A stretch of 64,000 nucleotides of DNA from DATJFQ01 sp035495555 (GCA_035495555.1 DATJFQ010000041.1:1-64000); one strand, 5' to 3'; shown: positions 10,768 to 20,438, numbered from the stretch's first letter. A program made the numbers and translations. Notes: a model not told the origin generated them from the letters alone.

Positions 10768-10836
10768 ACGGCACTCGGCCGATCGCCACCGGCGACGATT
10801 GCCTGTCATCGGCGCGGTCGAGATCGTGGGCGGGGC

Positions 10837-13470
10837 TTAGGCCTCTTCTTTCAGCTCGGCGAGGAGCGTCAGCGCCTGAAGCGGCGTGAGCTGGTTGACG
10901 TCGACCTCGCGCAATCGGCGCCGCAGCGGGTCGTCCTCGGGAGCCGCGGCCTGGAACAGCCCCATCTGCTGCTGCCGATCGGTGGATCCGCTCAGAGACG
11001 GGCGGCCCCCGCGGGAAAGCTCGTCGCGTTCGAGGCCGCTGAGGATCTCTCGCGCACGGGCCACCACCGGCGGAGGCAGACCGGCGAGGCGCGCGACCTG
11101 GATTCCGTAGCTCCGGTCGGCACGGCCCGCAACGACCTTTCGGAGCAGCACGAGCTCGTCGTTCCACTCGCGGACCACCACGTGGAAATTGACGACGGAG
11201 GGCACCGCGTCCGCGAGATCGGTCAGCTCGTGGTAGTGGGTCGCGAAAATGGTCTTGGGGCGTGAGCGCGGGTTCGACGCGAGGTATTCCGCCACGGCCC
11301 ATGCCAGGCTGAGCCCGTCGAAGGTTGCCGTGCCGCGGCCGATCTCGTCGAGAATGACGAGGCTGCGCGACGTGGCGAGGTGCAGGATGTTCGCTGTTTC
11401 CTGCATCTCCACCATGAAGGTGGACTGGCCGCGCGCGATGTTGTCGGACGCGCCGACCCGCGCGAACACGCGGTCGACGATCGGCAGCTTGGCCGTCCGC
11501 GCCGGGACGAAGGATCCCGCCTGGGCGAGGACGGCGAGCAGCGCCGTCTGGCGGAGGTAGGTCGACTTGCCGCCCATGTTCGGGCCGGTGAGGATGATGA
11601 GCTGATGCTCGGCCGCATCGAGCGTGATGTCGTTGGGCACGAACGCGTCGGGCACGCGGCGTTCCACGACCGGATGGCGGGCGTCGGTCGCGATCAGCTC
11701 ATCGCCGGCGTGCATCTGCGGCTTGGTGTAGTTGAGGACCGAGGCCGTTTCGGCCAGCGCGGCGAGCACGTCGAGCGACGCGATGCCGCGCGCGGTCTCC
11801 TGGATGCGCGGCGATTCGTTCGCCACGCTCGTCCGGAGCGCGTCGAAAATCTCGACTTCGCGCTCGACGAGCCGCTCGTCGGCCCCGAGCACCTTCTCTT
11901 CATATTCTTTGAGCGCGGGCGTGATGAACCGCTCGCCGCCGGCAATCGTCTGCTTGCGGTGGTAATCGGCCGGCACGTTCGCGAGGTTCGACTTCGAGAC
12001 CTCGATGTAGTAGCCGAACACGCGGTTATAGCGAATCTTGAGCGAGGAGATGCCGGTGCGCGCGCGCTCGGCCTCTTCCATCTCGGCGATGCGCTGCCTG
12101 CCGGAGCGGCTGATTCCGCGGAGGTCGTCGATCTCGGGATCGACGCCGTCGCGAATCATCCCGCCGTCGCGCGCAACCGCCGGCGGTTCGTCGAGCAGCG
12201 TCCGCTCGAGCGCGTCGCGCACGTCCGACAGGTCGTCCAGCGCGGCGACGAGGCTTCGGACCAGCGGAGCCTGAAATTCGTCGAGCAGCATCCGTATCCG
12301 CGGAACGGCGGCAATCGACTGCCGCAGCGAGACCAGATCGCGCGGGCCGGCGGTCCCGAGCGCGGCGCGCGCGACGAGCCGCTCGATGTCGTGCACGGTC
12401 TTCAGCGTTTCACGGAGCTTCGCCCGCGCGGTGCTGCGAAACGCAAACTCCTCGACCGCGTCCAAACGGTCCTGCACCCGTTCGAGCGCCGCCAGCGGCC
12501 GCAACAGCCATCCGCGTATCAGCCGTCCGGCCATCGGCGTAATCGTGCGGTCGATTTCATCCAGCAGCGACCCGGCGCGGCTGCCCTCGGACGACTCGAC
12601 GATCTCCAGATTTCTGAGCGTCGTCGGATCGATGACGAGGCAGTCGACGCCGGTGCGGAAGGACACGTCGCGCACGTGAGCCAGGTCCGCTTTCTGCGTC
12701 TCTTTGAGGTACTGGACCAGCGCGCCGGCCGCCGATATCGCGGCCTCCCGCGACTCGAGGCCGAATCCGTGAAGCGATTGCGCGCGCAGCTGCGTGAGCA
12801 AGGTGTGCCGGGCGGATTCATAGTCGAACGTCCACGGCTCAGCGGTGGTGACGCGCACGTCGAGGCGCGCCGCGGCCACGAGCGGCGCCACGTCGGTGGA
12901 CCCGACCGGCACGAGCAGTTCGCGCGGCCGAAGCACCGCGAGTTCGTCCACGAGCGCATCGCGGCCGTCCTTGCCCGCATATTCCGCCGCGGTGAAGTGC
13001 CCCGTCGACAGATCGAGCAGCGCCGCGCCAAAACCCGCCGCGTCGGGAGCGGGGAAGAGCGCCATCAGAAAGGCGGGCTCGCGCGCGTCGAGGTACCCCG
13101 CATCGGTCAGCGTCCCCGGCGAGACGACCCGCACGACTTCGCGGCGCACCAGCCCCTTGGCTTTTTTCGGATCCTCGACCTGCTCGACCACCGCGACGCG
13201 GAAGCCTTTACGCACCAGGCGCGCAATGTAGCCGTCCGCCGCATGAAACGGCACGCCGCACATCGGGATCGCGCCGCCGCTCGAGTCCTTCGACCGCGAC
13301 GTCAGCGTCAGCTCGAGCGCGCGCGCCGCCGTGAGCGCGTCTTCGTAGAACATCTCGTAGAAGTCGCCCATCCGGAAGAAGACGATGGCGTCGCGATACT
13401 GTCGTTTGGCGTCGAAATACTGCCGCATCGCCGGCGTGGGGCTGGCCGGCTCCGTGAAGAGCGTGGACAT
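10837..13470 (-). CDS. mutS: DNA mismatch repair protein MutS
   Basis: MutS recognises mismatches and small loops and recruits MutL. The 877-residue length is normal. The mismatch-reading GDFYEMF near residues 36-42 contains the conserved Phe-x-Glu. Connector, lever and clamp regions follow, then the ABC-type ATPase: Walker A GPNMGGKSTYLRQ near 625-640 and Walker B/signature VILDEIGRGTATFDG near 700. The C-terminus has a short dimerisation tail. The ATG at 13470 has a TATACT box 16 nt upstream. It is divergent from tsaB across a heptad array. Confidence 0.97.
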   Translation of the reverse strand: MSTLFTEPASPTPAMRQYFDAKRQYRDAIVFFRMGDFYEMFYEDALTAARALELTLTSRSKDSSGGAIPMCGVPFHAADGYIARLVRKGFRVAVVEQVEDPKKAKGLVRREVVRVVSPGTLTDAGYLDAREPAFLMALFPAPDAAGFGAALLDLSTGHFTAAEYAGKDGRDALVDELAVLRPRELLVPVGSTDVAPLVAAARLDVRVTTAEPWTFDYESARHTLLTQLRAQSLHGFGLESREAAISAAGALVQYLKETQKADLAHVRDVSFRTGVDCLVIDPTTLRNLEIVESSEGSRAGSLLDEIDRTITPMAGRLIRGWLLRPLAALERVQDRLDAVEEFAFRSTARAKLRETLKTVHDIERLVARAALGTAGPRDLVSLRQSIAAVPRIRMLLDEFQAPLVRSLVAALDDLSDVRDALERTLLDEPPAVARDGGMIRDGVDPEIDDLRGISRSGRQRIAEMEEAERARTGISSLKIRYNRVFGYYIEVSKSNLANVPADYHRKQTIAGGERFITPALKEYEEKVLGADERLVEREVEIFDALRTSVANESPRIQETARGIASLDVLAALAETASVLNYTKPQMHAGDELIATDARHPVVERRVPDAFVPNDITLDAAEHQLIILTGPNMGGKSTYLRQTALLAVLAQAGSFVPARTAKLPIVDRVFARVGASDNIARGQSTFMVEMQETANILHLATSRSLVILDEIGRGTATFDGLSLAWAVAEYLASNPRSRPKTIFATHYHELTDLADAVPSVVNFHVVVREWNDELVLLRKVVAGRADRSYGIQVARLAGLPPPVVARAREILSGLERDELSRGGRPSLSGSTDRQQQMGLFQAAAPEDDPLRRRLREVDVNQLTPLQALTLLAELKEEA

Positions 13471-13486
13471 CGGCGGGAAGGGAGCG

Positions 13487-13492
13487 AGTATA
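13487..13492 (-). promoter_or_regulatory. -10 box (TATACT) for mutS
   Basis: TATACT on the minus strand lies 16 nt before the mutS ATG; its -35 region would fall inside the adjacent heptad array. No good -35 consensus is present. Confidence 0.4.
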
Positions 13493-13499
13493 ACATTGA

Positions 13500-13573
13500 A
13501 GATTTTAGATTGGAGATTGCAGATTTATTGAAGAATGCAATCTGAAATCTGCAATCAGCAATCTGCAATTCTC
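13500..13573. repeat. heptad repeat hairpin (GATTGCA type) between divergent genes
   Basis: Left heptads GATTTTA, GATTGGA, GATTGCA, GATTTAT are followed by complementary right heptads TGCAATC, TGAAATC, TGCAATC, AGCAATC, TGCAATT. The right arm ends 2-5 nt before the tsaB ATG at 13575, leaving no room for a Shine-Dalgarno sequence. The left arm borders the mutS promoter. Confidence 0.85.
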
Positions 13574-13574
13574 T

Positions 13575-14264
13575 ATGGTGATCCTTTCGCTCGACACGTC
13601 GTCAGCGGCGGGCAGCGCCGCAATCGTGCGCGACGGGCACGTGCTCGTCGAGCGCGGGGGCGATGCGTCGCGTACGCACGCCGAGCGATTGCCGCGGGAA
13701 TTGATGGATATCCTCGATGCCGCGCGCTGCTCGCTCGACACGATCGACGCGTTTGCCGTCGTGTCCGGCCCGGGCTCTTTCACGGGTCTGCGTGTCGGAC
13801 TCTCGACCATCCAGGGGCTCGCGTTCGCGCGAGGCCGGAAGGTGTATCCGGTGAGCGCCTTCGACGTCCTCGCGCGTACCGCCGGCACCGGGCACGCCAC
13901 AGCGATCTGGATCGATGCGCATCGGCATGAGGTGTTCGCCACGCTGCTGGACGAGGAGGGCCGGACCATCGAAGCGCCGTCGGCGCGTCCGCCTGTCACA
14001 ACGCTGGACGCGTGGCAATCGCGGCTCGACACGCTGACGCGCATCCAGTTCGTCGGCGACGGCGCCGTCAAGTCCCGGGACATCATCCTCGAGCGGGCCG
14101 GCGGCCGCGCGACGGTCGCGGAGACGGTTCCTTTGCTGGCCGGCATCGCCGGCCAAATCGCGGCGGCAGATCCGCAGCGCGGCGTCTCGCCGCACGCGGT
14201 GATCCCTCAGTACGTCCGTCGGCCTGACGCCGAACTGGCCAGGGATCGGAAGAAGTTCGACTGA
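13575..14264 (+). CDS. tsaB: tRNA threonylcarbamoyladenosine biosynthesis protein TsaB
   Basis: TsaB is the non-catalytic partner of TsaD and TsaE in making t6A37 in ANN-decoding tRNAs. The 229-residue protein has the ASKHA start VILSLDTSSAAGSAAIV and the dimer-interface motif GPGSFTGLRVGLSTIQGLAFA near residues 64-84. The next gene, rimI, follows after 1 nt, which is the standard tsaB-rimI pairing. tsaD is not in the window. The ATG comes straight after a heptad hairpin, with no ribosome-binding site. Confidence 0.95.
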   Translation: MVILSLDTSSAAGSAAIVRDGHVLVERGGDASRTHAERLPRELMDILDAARCSLDTIDAFAVVSGPGSFTGLRVGLSTIQGLAFARGRKVYPVSAFDVLARTAGTGHATAIWIDAHRHEVFATLLDEEGRTIEAPSARPPVTTLDAWQSRLDTLTRIQFVGDGAVKSRDIILERAGGRATVAETVPLLAGIAGQIAAADPQRGVSPHAVIPQYVRRPDAELARDRKKFD

Positions 14265-14265
14265 C

Positions 14266-14724
14266 GTGCGGTTCTCCCGCCTCACCGATGAATCCGCGGT
14301 CGACGAGGTCGTGGCGCTGGAAGCCGCCTCGTTCACCAACCCTTGGTCGAAGGACGCGCTGCTCTGGGAGATGCGCAACTCCGATGTCACGCGCGTCTAC
14401 CTCGCGCGGGACGAAACCGGCGCGCTCGCGGCATTTTGCGCGTGCTGGGTGATCTTCGACGAGGTCCACGTCAACACGATGGCGGTCGCCGCCGACCGGC
14501 GGCGCCAGGGCATCGCGTCCTCCCTGCTGAAATACGTGCTGGAGGAGGCGCGCGCGGCGGGCGCACGGAAGGCCACGCTCGAGGTGCGGCAGTCGAACGA
14601 AGCCGCGCTGCGTCTCTATGAATCGCTGGGCTTTCGCGTCGTCGCCAGGCGGCCCGGCTATTACACGAAACCCGAAGAAGATGCCCTGATCCTGTGGCTG
14701 AACGCGGAAAACGGCCGTTCTTGA
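14266..14724 (+). CDS. rimI: ribosomal protein alanine N-acetyltransferase RimI (GNAT)
   Basis: This 152-residue GNAT-fold enzyme acetylates protein N-termini, classically S18. The start RFSRLTDESAVDEVVALEAASFTNPW matches RimI, the acetyl-CoA loop is VAADRRRQGIASSLL near residues 75-89, and the C-terminal ESLGFRVVARRPGYY is typical. The start codon is GTG at 14266, one base after the tsaB stop, so translation is coupled. Substrate range is not determined by sequence. Confidence 0.92.
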   Translation: MRFSRLTDESAVDEVVALEAASFTNPWSKDALLWEMRNSDVTRVYLARDETGALAAFCACWVIFDEVHVNTMAVAADRRRQGIASSLLKYVLEEARAAGARKATLEVRQSNEAALRLYESLGFRVVARRPGYYTKPEEDALILWLNAENGRS

Positions 14725-14793
14725 AGCGCTGTGACGGATTGTGGTACCGTCGCTTCATGGGCAACGTCAGGTAATCCCTTCAAGGAGGCGGAA

Positions 14794-15018
14794 ATGCCGA
14801 CAGACTTCGAAGAGCTGAAGCACCAGTTGCTGGAGAGCAACAACGAGTACCGCCAACTCGCCACCGAGCACCACAATCTCGACGAACGCATTCACGCCCT
14901 CGCAACTCGCCCGTATCTCTCGCAACCGGAACAGCTCGAAGAAGTGACGTTGAAGAAGAAGAAGCTCGCCCTGAAGGACCAGATGGAAGGTATGCTGCGA
15001 TCGTACCTGCATCACTGA
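14794..15018 (+). CDS. YdcH/DUF465 family small coiled-coil protein
   Basis: The 74-residue protein is entirely helical, with the family pattern FEELKHQLLESNNEYRQLA, LDERIHAL and KKKKLALKDQMEGML. Function is unknown for the family. The ATG at 14794 is preferred over an upstream in-frame ATG at 14731 because AAGGAGG lies 5 nt before it, one of the clearer Shine-Dalgarno sequences in the window. A strong intrinsic terminator follows directly. Confidence 0.88.
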   Translation: MPTDFEELKHQLLESNNEYRQLATEHHNLDERIHALATRPYLSQPEQLEEVTLKKKKLALKDQMEGMLRSYLHH

Positions 15019-15038
15019 AGACATCACACTTTTCGGGT

Positions 15039-15083
15039 CGGCCAGGGAGTCCGAACGCCGCGCTCCCGCCGGCCTTTTTTTTT
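15039..15083 (+). terminator. rho-independent terminator after the YdcH-like gene
   Basis: CGGCC-A-GGGAG pairs with CTCCC-GCC-GGCC across a 13-nt loop, followed by nine T residues (15075-15083). It ends the tsaB-rimI-ydcH run and precedes psd by 5 nt. Confidence 0.9.
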
Positions 15084-15088
15084 GCCCG

Positions 15089-15727
15089 ATGCGCATCGAC
15101 AAAGCCGCTGTCCCGTTCATCGCCGGCGCGATCGTCCCCGCGGCCGTGCTCGCGTCCGCCCGCCGCTACGGCTGGGCGGCGGGGTTCGCGGCGCTGGGCG
15201 GGTTCTTCGCCTACTTTTTTCGCGACCCGGAACGAGACGTTCCTCAGGACCCCGGCCTCGTCGTGGCGCCGGCCGACGGCCGAGTCATGATTGCCGGGCC
15301 GTCGGACGGGCGATGGACGCCGCCCGGCGACTGGAAGCAGATCACGATCTTCCTGTCGCCGCTCGACGTCCACATCAACCGGACCCCGGTGAGCGGCCGT
15401 GTCACGCGGATCGAGTATCGTCCCGGATCGTTCCTGCCGGCGTACAAACGTGATGCCGGCGCGAACGAGCTGAACGAGATCTGGATCGACCACGACGGCG
15501 CAACGGTCGTCGTGCGGCAGATCGTGGGCGTGCTGGCGCGCCGGATCGTCTGCCGTGTCACGGAAGGGCAGGACCTCGCGCGCGGCGAGCGGATTGGTCT
15601 GATGAAATTCGGCTCGCGCATGGATGTGTTCCTGCCGCCGGACGCGGAACTCCTCACGCAGGTCGGGCACACCGTCGTGGCTGGCGAAACCGTGCTCGCG
15701 CGGCTGACACCCGAGGCGAATGCCTAG
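15089..15727 (+). CDS. psd: phosphatidylserine decarboxylase
   Basis: It makes phosphatidylethanolamine from phosphatidylserine at the inner membrane. The 212-residue protein is of the short type. Hydrophobic segments occupy about residues 8-45. AYFFRDPERDVP, VVAPADGRV and PLDVHINRTPVSGRV are family motifs. The self-cleavage site forming the pyruvoyl group is the Gly-Ser in GLMKFGSRMDVFLP near residues 170-183. It overlaps pssA by 8 nt, the usual pairing that makes the substrate and consumes it. An archaetidylserine decarboxylase-like reaction is unlikely in this context. Confidence 0.95.
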   Translation: MRIDKAAVPFIAGAIVPAAVLASARRYGWAAGFAALGGFFAYFFRDPERDVPQDPGLVVAPADGRVMIAGPSDGRWTPPGDWKQITIFLSPLDVHINRTPVSGRVTRIEYRPGSFLPAYKRDAGANELNEIWIDHDGATVVVRQIVGVLARRIVCRVTEGQDLARGERIGLMKFGSRMDVFLPPDAELLTQVGHTVVAGETVLARLTPEANA

Positions 15728-16523
15728 ACCGTTCGGACGTCGGCGCGGCGAGATCCCGACGCACTTCAAGCGCGGGGTCTACATCCTCCCGTCGATGTTC
15801 ACGGTCGCGAACCTGTTCTGCGGCTATGCGTCCGTGGTGTATTCCACCCGCGGCGATTTCGACACGGCCGCCGTCCTCATCGGCGTGTCGATGGTCGTCG
15901 ACACGTTCGACGGATTCTTCGCGCGTTTGACGAACTCGCAATCGGCGTTCGGCGCCGAACTCGACTCACTCGCGGACGTCGTGTCGTTCGGGCTGGCGCC
16001 GGCGATCCTCGCGTTCACGTGGGGGCTGTGGCCCCTGGGGCGGATCGGCTGGGCCGCGGGATTCATCTACGTCGCCGCCGCCGCCATGCGCCTCGCACGC
16101 TTCAACATCCAGACGACCGCGCTGAGCGACAAGCGGTATTTCGTCGGCACGCCGAGCCCCGCTGCGGCTGCCGTGATCGCCTCCACTGTCTATCTCTATC
16201 CCTGGGGCCTGCAGGACCCCCGCGTTTCGGCGCTCGCGCTTCCGATGGTGCTGGTGCCCGGATTCCTGATGGTGAGCACGATCCGGTTCCGGAGCCTGAA
16301 AGCGATCGACGTCGGATGGAGGCGATCGTATTTCTGGGTCTTCGCGGGCGCGGTGATCCTGGCGCTCATCGCGTCGCACCCCCGCGTCGCGCTGGTCGTC
16401 CTCTCGTATTCGTATGTGGTCGCCGCGCTGACGATGTGGCTCTACGCTCGACTCCGGCGGCGGTCCGCCGCTACGCCGGCTCAGAGTCCGGCGCCATTGC
16501 CTCCGGCGCCACCGGCAGAGTAA
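15720..16523 (+). CDS. pssA: CDP-diacylglycerol-serine O-phosphatidyltransferase
   Basis: It condenses CDP-diacylglycerol with serine to give phosphatidylserine, the substrate of the preceding psd. The 267-residue polytopic membrane protein contains the CDP-alcohol phosphotransferase motif: DTFDGFFAR then, after eight residues, FGAELDSLADV near residues 60-85, with the D-x2-D-G-x2-A-R-x8-G-x3-D-x3-D spacing. Six or more hydrophobic segments follow. The C-terminus is Pro/Ala-rich. The last 53 bp overlap the 3' end of the convergent sensor kinase gene. Confidence 0.94.
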   Translation: MPRPFGRRRGEIPTHFKRGVYILPSMFTVANLFCGYASVVYSTRGDFDTAAVLIGVSMVVDTFDGFFARLTNSQSAFGAELDSLADVVSFGLAPAILAFTWGLWPLGRIGWAAGFIYVAAAAMRLARFNIQTTALSDKRYFVGTPSPAAAAVIASTVYLYPWGLQDPRVSALALPMVLVPGFLMVSTIRFRSLKAIDVGWRRSYFWVFAGAVILALIASHPRVALVVLSYSYVVAALTMWLYARLRRRSAATPAQSPAPLPPAPPAE

Positions 16524-19500
16524 TGGCGACGCGTGTTCCGCGTCCTTTCTCACTCTCGACCTGAATCGAACCGCCGCTCAATTCGATATTTCGCCGCGCA
16601 ATCGGCAGCCCCAGGCCCGTGCCGGTCGCCTTCGTCGAGAAGTACGGCTCGAACACGCGCTCGAGCGCTTCCTCGTCCATGCCGACGCCCGTGTCGGTCA
16701 CGCCGATCACGACCGACGTCCCGGTTCGGTGGCCGGTGATCGTGAGAGAGCCCTGGCCGGGCATGGCGTGCAAGGCGTTTTCGACGATATTGGCGAGCGC
16801 CCGGCTGACGAGCGTCCGGTCGACGAACACCTTCGGCAGCGGCTCGCGGACTTCGTTGCGAACGATGATGCGTCCCTCGAGGCCATGGCGATACGGTTCG
16901 ACGACGTCGCGCACGAGCTGCACGGGGTCCGCCGGCGCCGGACGTGCGGTCGGCGACGACGCGAAGCTGGAGAACTCGGCGGAGATCTGGCGCAGCAGGC
17001 GGACTTGCCCGAGGATCGTGTCCACGCAGTTTTCGAGCACGGGGCTCATCGGCTGGCCGCGGTCCTCGTGGACCCGGCGCAGGTGCTCGGCAGACAACTG
17101 AATCGGCGTGAGCGGGTTCTTGATCTCGTGCGCCACCTGTCGCGCCATCTCGGCCCACGCCTCGATGCGATGCGTGCGTTCGAGCTGCGCGCGCTGGGCC
17201 TTGAGCTCCGCGGCCATGCTGTTGAAGGCATCCACCAGACGCCGGAGCTCATCCGACGAGCGGACGGCAATCCGCGCGTCGAAGTCCCCGCCGGCGATAC
17301 GTCCGGTCGCCCGCGTCAGGCGACGCACGGGATCCGCGATGCGCTCCGCCATCGACAATCCGATCGCCGCGCCGAGCAGGATGAAACAGAGCGCGGCGAG
17401 GTGAACGCCGCGATCCAGCTCGTCGATCTCGCGCTCGACTTCGCGCTGCCGCAGCGCAAGCGGGACGGTGAGGATTGCATCCCGGCTGCCGGTTCGAACC
17501 GCCGTCGATGCGAGCAGGTACGGCACGTCCCCGATCCGATCCTCGCTGACGAATGACGGCAGCCGCTGGAGCACGATGGCGCGATAGACATCCTCGGGCA
17601 CGCGGGTCGGCAGCAGGCCCGACGCGAAGAGATCCCGCTCGCTCGTGGCCGACAGCTCGGGTCCGTAGAAGATGTTGACATCCTGGTTGATCACCTGGCT
17701 GATCCAGACCATGACATCGTCTCCAAAGGGCGCGAACGTTTCCGCCCCGCGGCGGAGCAGCGCGTCGGATTCCCCGATGACACGCTGCGCGACGGCCGCG
17801 ATTCGCGCCGCTTCGCCGGCGATCCCTTCGTACAGCAGGTTCGCGAAGTACGTGCGGATGACGAGCGCCAGGATGAGCACGGGGACGATCGACGCCAGCA
17901 CAAAGGCGAGAAACAGCTTGCGGTAGAAGCTCGCCCGGATTTCGCGGAGCAGCGCCCGTCCCGTGCGCGGCTGGCCGCGGCTCAATCGGGTGAAGATCGA
18001 GTTGAGGACCAGGACCAGCACGTAGCCGGCACCGGCGAGCGTCGTCAACTCCGACAGGCGAACGAGGTGCTCGAAGAGATCCGGAATCGGGTACCCGAGC
18101 GCGTAGATGCCGTTGCGGTCGTTGGAAATATAGACGTTGAAGCTCGTGCCGTCCTTGTCGAGTACGGTCCAGAACGGCGTACGCGAGCGATAAATCCGCT
18201 CGAAGGTCGCGTCGTCAATCGGCCACGCGGATCCGCCGGATGTGTAGATCGGCCGGAGGCCCCAGCCGTAGACGACGACGTCGACGTCGCCCGCGGGCTG
18301 GCCTTCGATGGAGGAGGACCCGCCGGTGCCGCGCAGCGCCTCGTAGTAGGGCGACTGAGACGTGATGAAGGGGAGCGTCCGGTAGTCGAATACGACGTGG
18401 ACGATGATCGCGCCGAGCACGGTGCCGTCGGCGCCGCAGACGCTTCGTTGCGCGTGCAGCATCCGACGCTCCTCGGCGCCGAATGGCTGCGCCTCACCGA
18501 AGATGTCCCACTGGCACGGCAGCGTGCCTTGCGGCTTCAGGGACGCGCCGGTGTATTCCGGAAAATTCAACGCGAAGCGGCTGACCAGATCGCCATCGGG
18601 ATCGAAGAGTTCGACGTCGCTCGTCAACCGGTTGCGCGCGAGCGCGGTCTTGTTCCAGATCGCAAAGGCGGGATCCGTCCGCGGCGCGCCGGTGGACGAG
18701 CGCGCGTCGATGGCATCGAACGGGAACGGCTGCGCGTCGATTTCCGCCAGCGCCTCCTGCAGACGCTGCAGCATGCGAGCCGGGTGCTCCATCGTCTCTA
18801 CCGCGTAGCGCTGTTCGATCAGTCGGCGCGTCGAGCGGTCGACGAAGAACGCGACCGAGGGATAGATGAGGAGCGCTGGCAGCAGAAAGGCGAGGAACAG
18901 CGCGAGGATGCGCGACACCACCGTCGTCTGGCGGTACCAGAGCGCCAGCCGCGGCGCGAACAGTGCGGCCACGGCCGCGGCGAGCGCTCCGAGGATCAAC
19001 GCGGCGCCGGGGAGCGGCCGGCCCGGGACGGGTTGCCACGTACCGAGGATTGCGGCGGGCGCCACCCACAACGCGAACGCGACGACATGCCAGGCGGACA
19101 GGCGCCGCGGCAAACGCCAGCGTGCGATCGCGACCGTGCACGCCAGCGCCCCGCCCCAGAGTGCGGCGGCATGCCCCAGGAGGATGCCCGCCAGCCACAC
19201 GAGGCGCGGGCCGCTCCACGGGTGGAGCGAGAAGTGGCGGAGATCCATCGCCTGCGGATCCACGGCGCGTCCAAGCAGCCGCTCGACGGAGGCGAGGAGC
19301 GCGGCCAACACGACCCCCGCACAGAGTTGCGCCAGGCCGAACACCAGCGGTTCGCCGGCGACCCAGTGCCGGAACGTACGCAGCGCCACGCGCAACCGGA
19401 CGACGCCGGACACGGCGGCGGCCGCGATCCCCGCCGCGGCGCCTCCGGCGATGAGCAGCACGAGGGGACGCCGCCAGGCGGACGACCCGAGCAGTCGTTC

Positions 19501-20430
19501 CGCAGACCACAGCACGGCCGCCGCAGCGATGATCAACGCGATCGTCGCGGCGGTGAGCCCGAGTTCGAGCCGCGCCGATCGCGCTCGGCCGCGACGATCG
19601 AGCAGCGGACCTGCGAGCAGCAACAGGACGCCGGCCGAGAGCGCGAGCAAGACGACTTCGACGCCGCGGCGCCACGCGCTGCGGGCCGCCGTCAGATCCG
19701 CAGCGCGCACGCGACCGGTCACGAGCGGCGCACCGGCGACGCTCTCGATGGAGAAGGTGTAATCCGCGGCAGCGACGCTGCGCGCCGGCGAGCCGGCGGG
19801 GGACAGGGTCACCGGGCCCGCAGGGGTCGACACCGTGTATTGCGACTGCGCGGCCAGCGTCGTATCGAGAGGCGCCGGCGCGATCGCGTGTTCGGCCGCG
19901 GCGGAGCCGGGCGGTCCCCCGGCCGCGGCCGGGGGAATCGGGCGCACCGCCACCAGCCGCAGGCCGAGGGGGGAGGACACCACGAACACGGACGGCCCGC
20001 CACGGATCCGATCGACAGGGGGGTCCGACGCGCGTCCCGACCACGCGAGCGGTCCGCCGGATGCGTCGTAGATCGTGACCGCAAGGGCATCGCGCGCGCT
20101 CGTCTCGCCGCGCGCGCTCGACGCCACGTCGAAGAGCCGCCGGATGGCTTCCTGGCTCGTATTGTCCGGAGGCGGCAATTGCGCGCGGGCCGCCGCCGAC
20201 GCTGCGGCATCGCGCGTCGCGGCGCCCATCATCGTGAACTCGTTGCGGATGACGCGTTCCGCTTCCGCCGCCGCGGCCGCGTCCGACCGGCCGAACTGCC
20301 ACAACTCCAGGGCAAAGCCGATCGCGCCGGCGAGGGCGACGACCGTGATGCCCCAGAACAGGAGCCGGGCCGCGCTGACGCGCGGCGGCCGGCGCGAGGG
20401 CGAGAGCGGAGCCGAGGGATACGCGATCAA
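16471..20430 (-). CDS. NtrY-like membrane sensor histidine kinase with a very large input region
   Basis: The 1319-residue protein has a first membrane helix at about 21-45, then an extracytoplasmic segment to about 250. About eight more hydrophobic helices lie between 255 and 530, a second soluble sensor loop at 535-800, further helices near 805 and 850, a third loop, and a helix near 1000. HAMP (about 1020-1070), HisKA with phospho-acceptor His in ARQVAHEIKNPLTPIQLSAE near 1099, and HATPase (GTGLGLPIARRNIELSGGSI) complete it. The kinase core resembles NtrY, which signals to NtrX. No response regulator lies in the window. The start is TTG at 20430, with TATATC 8 nt upstream. Confidence 0.85.
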   Translation of the reverse strand: MIAYPSAPLSPSRRPPRVSAARLLFWGITVVALAGAIGFALELWQFGRSDAAAAAEAERVIRNEFTMMGAATRDAAASAAARAQLPPPDNTSQEAIRRLFDVASSARGETSARDALAVTIYDASGGPLAWSGRASDPPVDRIRGGPSVFVVSSPLGLRLVAVRPIPPAAAGGPPGSAAAEHAIAPAPLDTTLAAQSQYTVSTPAGPVTLSPAGSPARSVAAADYTFSIESVAGAPLVTGRVRAADLTAARSAWRRGVEVVLLALSAGVLLLLAGPLLDRRGRARSARLELGLTAATIALIIAAAAVLWSAERLLGSSAWRRPLVLLIAGGAAAGIAAAAVSGVVRLRVALRTFRHWVAGEPLVFGLAQLCAGVVLAALLASVERLLGRAVDPQAMDLRHFSLHPWSGPRLVWLAGILLGHAAALWGGALACTVAIARWRLPRRLSAWHVVAFALWVAPAAILGTWQPVPGRPLPGAALILGALAAAVAALFAPRLALWYRQTTVVSRILALFLAFLLPALLIYPSVAFFVDRSTRRLIEQRYAVETMEHPARMLQRLQEALAEIDAQPFPFDAIDARSSTGAPRTDPAFAIWNKTALARNRLTSDVELFDPDGDLVSRFALNFPEYTGASLKPQGTLPCQWDIFGEAQPFGAEERRMLHAQRSVCGADGTVLGAIIVHVVFDYRTLPFITSQSPYYEALRGTGGSSSIEGQPAGDVDVVVYGWGLRPIYTSGGSAWPIDDATFERIYRSRTPFWTVLDKDGTSFNVYISNDRNGIYALGYPIPDLFEHLVRLSELTTLAGAGYVLVLVLNSIFTRLSRGQPRTGRALLREIRASFYRKLFLAFVLASIVPVLILALVIRTYFANLLYEGIAGEAARIAAVAQRVIGESDALLRRGAETFAPFGDDVMVWISQVINQDVNIFYGPELSATSERDLFASGLLPTRVPEDVYRAIVLQRLPSFVSEDRIGDVPYLLASTAVRTGSRDAILTVPLALRQREVEREIDELDRGVHLAALCFILLGAAIGLSMAERIADPVRRLTRATGRIAGGDFDARIAVRSSDELRRLVDAFNSMAAELKAQRAQLERTHRIEAWAEMARQVAHEIKNPLTPIQLSAEHLRRVHEDRGQPMSPVLENCVDTILGQVRLLRQISAEFSSFASSPTARPAPADPVQLVRDVVEPYRHGLEGRIIVRNEVREPLPKVFVDRTLVSRALANIVENALHAMPGQGSLTITGHRTGTSVVIGVTDTGVGMDEEALERVFEPYFSTKATGTGLGLPIARRNIELSGGSIQVESEKGRGTRVAITLPVAPEAMAPDSEPA

Positions 20431-20438
20431 GGATGCGG

